Assembly (NCBI GenBank): GCA_963575745.1
Contig: CAUYUJ010014616.1
Span: 37,991 to 101,990 of the forward strand
Length of the DNA stretch: 64,000 nt
Reading direction: 5' to 3'
Origin: Prorocentrum cordatum
Lineage: Eukaryota; Sar; Dinophyceae; Prorocentrales; Prorocentraceae
Made by a program: the position numbers and the translations under genes
In this document: piece after piece, positions 48,090-55,800 of the stretch
Layout: the number at the start of each line of letters is the position of its first letter
Position numbering within the stretch: the first letter of the stretch is position 1
Notes under the pieces: model-generated
Told to the model about the DNA's origin: nothing
Databases searched by the model: none
What the model saw: the letters and a program-made list of their open reading frames with translations, nothing else

Positions 48090-48189
48090 CCCAAGGTCGC
48101 CCATCTCCACCCGTTCCCTCCTGTCCCAGGCTTCGGCGTGCCCTGGAGTGCGCTTCCGTTCCCCCCATCCCTTGTTGTCCGTTCCTTTT

Positions 48190-48230
<41 letters not shown>

Positions 48231-48450
48231 TGTTATGGATTATGTTCCGTCTCTTGTTCCACATTGTTCTCCTTCCTCTCCTCTTCCCTCCTCCCCGCTG
48301 CGTCATGTCCCCCCGCCCCACTTCCTCGTCTCTCCTTCGCGCCTTCCTCTCTCCGCCTTCCTCATGCGTTCCCGTTTCTTCCCTTCCTCATCCTCAACTC
48401 TCCTTTATTCCTTCCTCCCTCCGCCGCCATCGCCCAGCGTCCTGCCCCAC
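48090..48450. repeat. Pyrimidine-rich stretch with (CT)n
   Basis: (CT)n at about 48186-48232 in CT-rich DNA; no gene. Confidence 0.8.
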
Positions 48451-48639
48451 TGAATGGTCCAAGCTTAAAACAATTTGCCTTGGCGACGTACCCAACCCCT
48501 GCGCAATGCGGGGCATGCGTAGCTTGGGCGACTTTAATGGGGTGATGACGAGACATGGACGTAAGTATTTCTGCGACCAGCTTTTGGGAAATCCCATTTG
48601 AGTCCGCCGCGGGGCCCCGCTATGCTGGCCCCCCTAGCA

Positions 48640-50135
48640 ACCCTCGAAACCGGCGACCGTTTCACAGATCGCAGCCCCCCAAGGATGGCGAGGTCCTATT
48701 TGAATATGCGTAGCACGTCACAATGCTGGACCGCCCAGCACAGCATGCTTCGAAAGTGGCGACGGTTTCACAGATCGCAGCCCCCCAGGGATGGCGAGGT
48801 CTCGGTTGGGTCTGCGTAGGACGTCACTATGCTGCCCCCCCCTAGCAGCCTTCGAAAGTGGCGACAGCTTCACAGATCGCAGCCCTCCAGGGACGGCGAG
48901 AACTAATTTGAGTCTGCGTAGGACGTCACTTACTGGACCTTCCAGCAGGCCTCAAAAGTGGCGATAGTTTCACAGTTCGCAGCCCCCCAGGGCCCAGGGA
49001 TGGCGCGGTCCCGTTTGGGTTTGCGTAGGGCGTCACTATGCTGGACCCCCCAGCAAGCTTCGAATTTGGTGACGGTTTCACAGATCGCAGCCCCTCAAGA
49101 ATGGCGCGGTCGAACTTGAATATGCGTATGACGTCACTATGTTTGACCCCCCAGCAGGCCTCGAAAGTTGCGACCGTTTCACTGATCGCAGCCCCACAGG
49201 GATGGCGATGTCCCGTTTGGGTCTGCGAAGGACGTCGCTGTCCTGGACCCCCCAGCAGGCTTCGAAAGTGACGACAGTTTCATTTGAATATGCGTCTCGA
49301 AAGTGGCGACCGTTTCACAGATTGCAGCCCCCCAGGGATGGCGAGGTCCCGTTTGGGTCTGCGTCGGACGTCCCTGTGCTGGACCACCCAGCAGGCCTCG
49401 AAAGTGGCGACAGTTTCACAGATCGCAGCCCCCCAGGGATGGCGAGGTCCCGGCTGGGTCTGCGTAGGACGTCACTGTGCCGGACCCCCCAGCAGGCCTC
49501 GAGAGTGGCGACAGTTTCACAGATCACAGTCCCACAGGGATGGCGAAGTCCAAACTGGGTCTGCGTAGGACGTCGCTGTGTTGGACCCCCCAGCAGGCTT
49601 CGACAGTGGCGACAGTTTCACAGATCGCAGCCCCCCAGGGATGGCGAGGTCCAAATTGGGTCCGCGCAGGGCGTCACTGTGATGGACCCCCCAGCAGCCC
49701 TCGAATGTGGTGCGGTTTCACAGATCGCAGCCCCCCAGGGATGGCGAGGTCCCGGTTGGGTCTGCGTAGGACGTCACTGTGCAGGACCCCCCAGCAGGCC
49801 TCGAAAGTGGCGACAGTTTCACAGATCGCAGCCCCCCAGGGATGGCGAGGTCCCGTTTGGGTCTGCGTCGGACGTCCCTGTGCTGGACCCCCCAGGAGGC
49901 CTCGAGAGTGGCGACAGTTTCACAGATCACAGTCACACAGGGATGGCGAAGTCCAAACTGGGTCTGCGTAGGACGTCGCTGTGTTGGACCCCCCAGCGGG
50001 CTTCGAAAGTGACGATAGCTTCATAGATCGCAGCCCTCCAGGGATGGCGAGGTCCAAATTGGGTCTGCGTAGGACGTCATTGCGCTGAACACCTAAGCAG
50101 ACCTCGAAAGTGTCGACAGTTTCACAGATCGCAGG
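48640..50135. repeat. ~103 bp satellite array, about 14 units
   Basis: Each unit has CAGATCGCAGCCCCCCAGGG, ATGGCGAGGTCC, TGGGTCTGCGTAGGACGTCA and CTGGACCCCCCAGCAGGC. Units recur at about 100-110 bases from 48640 to 50135, the later ones most alike. The GACGTCA palindrome is kept in most units. The last unit breaks off in a C run at 50136-50150, shortly before the open frame at 50283. Confidence 0.95.
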
Positions 50136-50282
50136 CCCCCCCCCCACCCCGAGGCAAGACGGGCAGGAGGCAGGAAGCAGACAGGATGGAGGCAGGAGGG
50201 AGGCGGGAGGACGCGACCACAGTCCTCTATTCAAAACGAATGCCCAACCAAGGAGGGTTGGGAATCAGTCCTTCAACTCTAG

Positions 50283-52520
50283 ACGCTTCGCGTATCCCCA
50301 CCAGCCCTCATCGCGCTCATCCCGTACCCCTCCCCTTACTCCCTTCCCGACACCGTGCATGAAAGGGCGCTCCGGGCCCACCTTCGGGTCGCTCTCGGCC
50401 TTGCCTCCGCCTCCTGGATTCCCGACAACATCCTCACGGGTCTGGGCATCCGCTTCCAGGTTCCTGGCTGCCCCAAGTGCCCGGTCGCCACCTCGCGGGC
50501 GATCGCGGCCAGGGCACACGCCCTGGACGACCTGTGGGGCCCGCCGCAGGCACGGCACAAGGCGGGGAGAAGATGGAATAAACTCGTGAAATGGGCTCGG
50601 GAATTTACCCCACGGAACGAACCCCACAGACCCTCCTCCAAGGTGCTCACCGACTCCAGGGCGGCTAACCTATTCAACCGTGCGATGAGAGAGCCCCCCC
50701 GACGGCGGGCCCGCTATTTCGGGCGCGTTGTCTATGTCGCGGCCTGGTCGCAGCTCCACGGACATCCTGTGAGCAGTTGGTTCGCCACAACCAGCGACGA
50801 GCGCAGGTGGGCACAAACAGACGGCGCGGAATGGTCTCTCCGGGGGTTTTGTGCCTCTTTCACCGAGGCACACCACGTCCTTCGAGTCCTGGCCAACGGA
50901 CTGCCCGGGTCCGCGCGCCGGCGAAGCGTTGCAGACAGGATCCCCCACCAATGCAGCTGCGGCAGGTCGGCCAAAAGAGTCTGGCTCACTGCCGGGCAAC
51001 GGGATCACGGCCAGGCCTGGTGTGACTCCTGCCTCGGGCCCTGGTGCGGGGAGGCCGCTCTCTGGCCTCTCCTTGGCGACGACGTTCTCCCCGAAGATCT
51101 GCGTCCACTTGCCGCAGAGCGTAGAAGCCATCACGTCAACATCAGCGTCCCCATGCGGCAGGGACTCTATGGAGCCTGCCCTCTATGTGGCCTTGGGGAG
51201 GCCTCCACCGAGCACGTGTGGTGCTGGTGCCCCGCGGCCGCCCTCGCCTGGGAAAAAGCTAGAGGCCCAGACCACCCCAGAGACCTTGCCACGGCTATGT
51301 GCACCAGGGGGCAGCACCAGAGACTTGTTTGCCGCCTATTACACCAGATCTCCTTCAGATACTGTGTTAACCTGGATTGCACTCCGATTGGCGCCGACGA
51401 AGCCGCCAGGCTCATCGCCCAGGGCATCACGGTGCCCGACTCCGATCTCCAGGAAGACGACGAGGAGGATGACGACATGCACGAAGGGCAGCCTCCGGCC
51501 GCACCAGCGGATGAAACCGCTGTCTGGGCCCCTATGCTCGACCCTGGTCAGCAGTGCAACCCCCAAGGGCCACATCTGCTGCGTGTCTGTGGGGCTGCCG
51601 GGCCGCACCTCGCCAGACAGGCACCACGAGCCGGAGGGGAAATCCGGCGCCTCCCTATCACAACCAGGGCCACACGAAGTGGGGATAGGCTGGCCGTTCT
51701 CCAGACCTGCGACCCCAGGGCCGGCTGGATGCCCCCGGGGGTGGGCTGGTTTCCATGCCCCAGGACTGACAGGGACCCCAGTGCCCTCTGGACTAAGGCC
51801 TACTGCAGACTCTGCGACCAGCACACCCTCGTGCTCAGAGCTGCCAGGGACATGGAAGCGCGTGAGGAAATCACTGTCGGGAACTCCCCGCTCCCTGCCG
51901 CCGACACTGCCCAATGGCCCTATGAGCTCACGCTCGACGGAGGAGCGCGCCGAATCGGCGAGGGCGACAAAGTCTCTGGTGCGGCCGCCGTCCTCTGGAG
52001 ACATGACCCGCGTCGCGGCTACCCGCGCGTCGTCGCTGTCGCTGCTGTCGCCTTCCCAGGCTGTAACAACGCGCAGACGGCAGAGGCCTCTGGATGCAGA
52101 GCTGGCCTCGCCCTGCTCCCCCACGTCGAGAGCACGCTTAGAGGTGTCAGGGTAGTAGGCGACAAGTTAGCGGCCATCCCATATGGGGCCGGCACCGGTC
52201 GCTATCGACGGCTCCACCTGGCGCAGCAGATGGATTTTGCCCTCAGGCAGGCCAGTGAATCCGGCTGGACCCTGACATGGCAGGCAGCACAACGCCGCCT
52301 CAACAAAGCAGCCGACCGCCTCGCGACGTTAGGGGTCTTTTGGGCCGACGCCCTCAGAAACGCCGGTGACCTGGCGGTCACCTCCTGGATCGTCTGGGAT
52401 GGTTCCCGACGCCCCCCTCCTCCCCTCTTCCCCGCCGCGGGCGTCGACCTCTGTGACTTGGACCAGGTTGCTCGGTTCGTTGGCACACTCGAAAATCCTT
52501 CTCCCCCCTCTCTCCCCTGA
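50283..52520 (+). CDS. LINE-type polyprotein C-terminal half: zinc knuckle plus RNase H
   Basis: The frame is open from 50283 (after a TAG at 50280) to the TGA at 52518-52520. There is no early ATG; the first start-like codon is GTG 50355 and an ATG comes only near 50685, so the true start is unresolved. Numbering from 50355, residues 1-120 look like the region after a reverse transcriptase (ASWIPDNILTGLGIRF, CPKC). A zinc knuckle CX2CX8HX4C follows (C275, C278, H287, C292; 51177-51230), then an acidic stretch near 365-378. An RNase H fold starts at about 523 with all four acidic residues: D528 (TLDGGA), E577 (AEASGC), D603 (VGDKLA) and D654 (NKAADRLA). RNase H would remove template RNA during retrotransposition. 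No reverse transcriptase palm precedes it here, so this copy is 5'-truncated or the RT is encoded elsewhere. Two CTTCA stem-loops follow the stop. Confidence 0.75.
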   Translation, partial: TLRVSPPALIALIPYPSPYSLPDTVHERALRAHLRVALGLASASWIPDNILTGLGIRFQVPGCPKCPVATSRAIAARAHALDDLWGPPQARHKAGRRWNKLVKWAREFTPRNEPHRPSSKVLTDSRAANLFNRAMREPPRRRARYFGRVVYVAAWSQLHGHPVSSWFATTSDERRWAQTDGAEWSLRGFCASFTEAHHVLRVLANGLPGSARRRSVADRIPHQCSCGRSAKRVWLTAGQRDHGQAWCDSCLGPWCGEAALWPLLGDDVLPEDLRPLAAERRSHHVNISVPMRQGLYGACPLCGLGEASTEHVWCWCPAAALAWEKARGPDHPRDLATAMCTRGQHQRLVCRLLHQISFRYCVNLDCTPIGADEAARLIAQGITVPDSDLQEDDEEDDDMHEGQPPAAPADETAVWAPMLDPGQQCNPQGPHLLRVCGAAGPHLARQAPRAGGEIRRLPITTRATRSGDRLAVLQTCDPRAGWMPPGVGWFPCPRTDRDPSALWTKAYCRLCDQHTLVLRAARDMEAREEITVGNSPLPAADTAQWPYELTLDGGARRIGEGDKVSGAAAVLWRHDPRRGYPRVVAVAAVAFPGCNNAQTAEASGCRAGLALLPHVESTLRGVRVVGDKLAAIPYGAGTGRYRRLHLAQQMDFALRQASESGWTLTWQAAQRRLNKAADRLATLGVFWADALRNAGDLAVTSWIVWDGSRRPPPPLFPAAGVDLCDLDQVARFVGTLENPSPPSLP

Positions 52521-52557
52521 TCGCCCTCGCCCCGACGCACAAAGGCCCCGACAGTGC

Positions 52558-52601
52558 GCAGCCTTCAGCTGCCGCAGTGATAGCCTGCAGCCTTCAGCTG
52601 C
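52558..52601 (+). promoter_or_regulatory. Two CTTCA-loop stem-loops between reading frames
   Basis: GCAGC-CTTCA-GCTGC occurs exactly at 52558-52572 and 52587-52601: 5 bp stem, 5 nt loop. The same loop with altered but still paired stems is found three times after the last frame (60144, 60325, 60584). Both sit 30-75 bases before the next ATG (52632). Confidence 0.7.
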
Positions 52602-52631
52602 CGCCCTGGGACCGACGTGACGCCCTGGATC

Positions 52632-52820
52632 ATGCCTAAGAACAACCAAGGCCCCATCCGACGGTGGCCCTCCTGTCTGCCTTACAGTGAGGACGGGCCG
52701 CCGGTGCGCACGGGCACACGTGTCTTCCTGGCCCGTTTCTGCCCCTGGATGCGTTGGGTCTACTTCAACGGCGGGCGGCGCCACTGGTGCGAGATTGCGA
52801 GATCTGCCAAGAGCCCGTAA
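52632..52820 (+). CDS. N-terminal segment of the helicase polyprotein, interrupted by an 8 bp duplication
   Basis: ATG 52632 (MPKNNQGPIRRW) is a plausible start of the second protein. The frame runs to TAA 52818-52820. At 52788-52803 the octamer TGCGAGAT is present twice in tandem. Without one copy the reading would pass from HWCEI directly into CQEPVNVTQ and then HTLSDKHYEM, giving CX2CX8HX5H, a C2H2-like zinc finger. That downstream part is open in the shifted frame from 52804 to 53278. It then becomes unclear where the sequence rejoins the main helicase frame (between about 52920 and 53040), because a second small indel or an intron would be needed. I infer a recently mutated or poorly assembled copy. 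Confidence 0.5.
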   Translation: MPKNNQGPIRRWPSCLPYSEDGPPVRTGTRVFLARFCPWMRWVYFNGGRRHWCEIARSAKSP

Positions 52821-52853
52821 ACGTCACACAACACACCCTAAGCGATAAGCACT

Positions 52854-55800
52854 ATGAGATGTCGGATGCGCGTTGCCTGGATGGTTGGCCTGATCCGAGC
52901 ACCTTTGTCACTCATGGAAATCCGTGGATCAACTGCGCGGGTGGTTCCTGGGACGCTCATCACCAAGTGGAGGCCCTGGCCCGGCTGGAGGCCCGTCAAA
53001 CCCTCGGTGACTCAGTGCGGTGCACGCTCGCTCCCGGGCATCTCGATCCCAGAAGACGCGCTGCACGTGCCCCTCACCTACCCTCTCTGGGACGACCCGC
53101 CAACGTACAACTGCCCTGGGGGTGCCAGGTCCGACCCAGAGCTGGCGCGGACGCACCTGGTGGATATACGCGGAGCTACAAGGGCGGGCCTCAGACAGGC
53201 CGACCGTGGCGACGAGACCAGGATGAGGGCGAAATTGACCATCGGGCCGCCGCCCGCCGTACCTGGACAGACCACTGACGCCTCGGTCGGCCCCCCACCC
53301 CCGCCCCCGCCGCCCCGCCCCCCGCCCGCCTGGGACTCGTCCAATCAGCAGCGAAGAGTGGTGCTTTCCGAAGATAGGGTGATGCTGTCCGAGGATGACG
53401 TTTTATCACCTACAAGCCCTGCGGCGCTGGACGATTCGTTGGCCTTGCAGGCGGCCGCCGAAGTCGCCCGTCTCTACTCCGTACCACTGGGCCCCCCGCA
53501 TTCCAGGGTTCACCCCAAGGCGGCACTCGGGGGGCTGGCTGGCGCCCTTCGTCCCCCATCTCAGCGGCCCTACACTCTCCAGGATCGTGGGCAGACGCTA
53601 CGGAGGATCGCCCGGGTTGAAAGCCAGGCCTCGGTCGAGACGGTGGACGAGGGAAAAGGCTCCACGCGAGAGGACCTGGCCAGGAAAGGTGACTGTGCAC
53701 TAGGCGTCCGCATCACCAGGATCGGCGCCAATACTGACCCGGACGACCTGGATACCTTTCGGCTACGGAACGCAATGAACCTCCCCGACGGTAAGGAGCT
53801 CCTTTCGCTGGAATGGCCCTCCAAGTACAAGGTTGCATCCAGAACCCAGGAAGGGGACAAGGAAGGCAGAGGGCTGTACATTTCCGTCACTGGCCCCACA
53901 GTCGACAAGATCGCAGACGTCACGGTCTGGCGGCCCCCCTCCCTGGGGGGCCCCATCCACCCCAGAGACGCCCAAGCGCTCGGCCTCGGCTCCTCCGCCA
54001 GATACCCCTCCGACAGGTGCATTGTGCTTTGCAACAGTGGAAAGGGAGGTCCCTTCCATGAAGACGAGACCAAGGCAAAGCGGCCCCAAAGCGAAGGCGC
54101 TCCCTGGCATCGAGTAGACGAGGCCCCTTCTGACATCCAGTTCTGGCGGCAGTGCTGGGCTCTCGACCAGATCTACCACCTTCGGCAGAACCCTGCGGAC
54201 CTGTTTGCCCACCAGCTTTCACCTTTCACTTTTCTCTTGGCCTTCGTGCGCGCCGCGCGCGCTGAGAGACTCGCGGCCAACGACCGCAGGCGCGCTTCCA
54301 TCTTGGGTCTGAGCCTGAGGGCCAGAGCGGCCGCCACCCTGGGCTGCGACGTTCCCGACGCCGACGACGCGCAGGCTGTCCGATGCGGCCTTATACAGCA
54401 GGCGCCGCCACTTCCCCTGGGTCTGAAGCCTTTCTCTGACGACGAGATTTCTGATGCGACAGGCTCCGTCTTCCAGAGAGTGCGCCCCGCTCCCGGCACG
54501 GGCGCCCTCCGCGCCAGGATTGACAAACACAAGCCGAACAGCGACGCGACCAGGGCCCTTCAGGCCACCCTGAGTCACCGCCTCGTATTAGCGCACGGAC
54601 CCCCTGGGACAGGCAAGACCACCTTCTCTGTAGCCTGCCTGGACATGTGGGGATCCTGCTTGCGCCCTGGACAGGCAGTTGCTTTGGCTGCAGGTTCCAA
54701 CGCAGCGGTGGACCAACCAGCTCTGGCAATGGTCGAAGCACATCGGCAGCAACGCCTCGACCCAGACACAGGGTTTCCTGGGCATTTCGCACGCCTGGCA
54801 AGGAAGGACCGCGTCAACGAAGCGCTCGTCGACCTGACGCCGGAGGGCCACTACAAGAACGCCCGCGGGGAATTCCCGTTCCAGGACGGGGACAAAAGCC
54901 AGGACTTCAGGCCCTACAAGGCGAGCCTACTACGAGATGCCAGGGTAATCGTGTCCACACGCGAGGCGGCCGAGGCCCTCGGTCAAAAGGACAGCCCCCA
55001 CATCGTCCTCCTGGTAATAGATGAAGCTGGACAGGCCGCAGAGCTCCACGCGCTCATGTCCATGGTAAATCTGATCAGTAGCGGCGGTGCCCTGGTCCTG
55101 GTGGGTGATCCGAATCAGTTGCCCCCCGCAGTGCTTTCCAAGCTTGCGAACGACCTGGGACTTTGTGTTGGCATTTTCGACCGGATGTTTCACACGCTTC
55201 GCGGCCAAGAGTCGGCCGTGGTTCACCTTTCGATATGCTACCGCATGCGCCCGCAGCTGCTCGCCTTTCCGAACGCAGCCTACTACGGAAAGCGCATGAT
55301 GTCCGGTATCATGGACCCGCTCAGGGACAGGCCAATCGTCGAAGGTATCCCATGGAGAGACATTACACCCTGGGAACCCGGTAGACTGGCAGAGCTGGCG
55401 TCCCTCACCTGTTCCGATGAGAGCGATCTCCGCGCGGCCCTCGAGCAACTGGACCCACCGCCTAGTGGAGACAAGCACCGCTTCCTGTTGGTTGACACAC
55501 CCTCCTGGGAAGTGACGTCAGACCTCCAACCAGGCAACGCCAACCTCCCCGAGGCAGCGCAGGCCGTGGACATCGCGCGGGCACTCCTGCCCGAGCTTGA
55601 GAGAGGCACCTCTGTCAGAATCGTGGTTGGATACCAGCTCCAGACAGCTATCCTCACGGATGGCTGGCCGCAGGGCCCCCGCCACCTATCCGGCGTCCTG
55701 CGAAATACTAAGGGTGGCAGAAAGGGGAAGGCAGGCAAAGGGAAAGGCGGCTCTGCCCGCGACGGACAAGACACCCTCGGTCCTGGACCCCCCCCTCAAG

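Noticed and set aside
49139-50026. 295-residue open frame through the satellite
   Set aside because: It follows the ~103 bp repeat unit; repeat-derived, no domain.
48640-50135. Regularly spaced repeats that might suggest a CRISPR array
   Set aside because: The units are contiguous ~103 bp satellite copies without unique spacers, in a eukaryotic context.
54790-55480. Minus-strand frames overlapping the helicase
   Set aside because: Antisense shadows of a well-supported plus-strand coding sequence.
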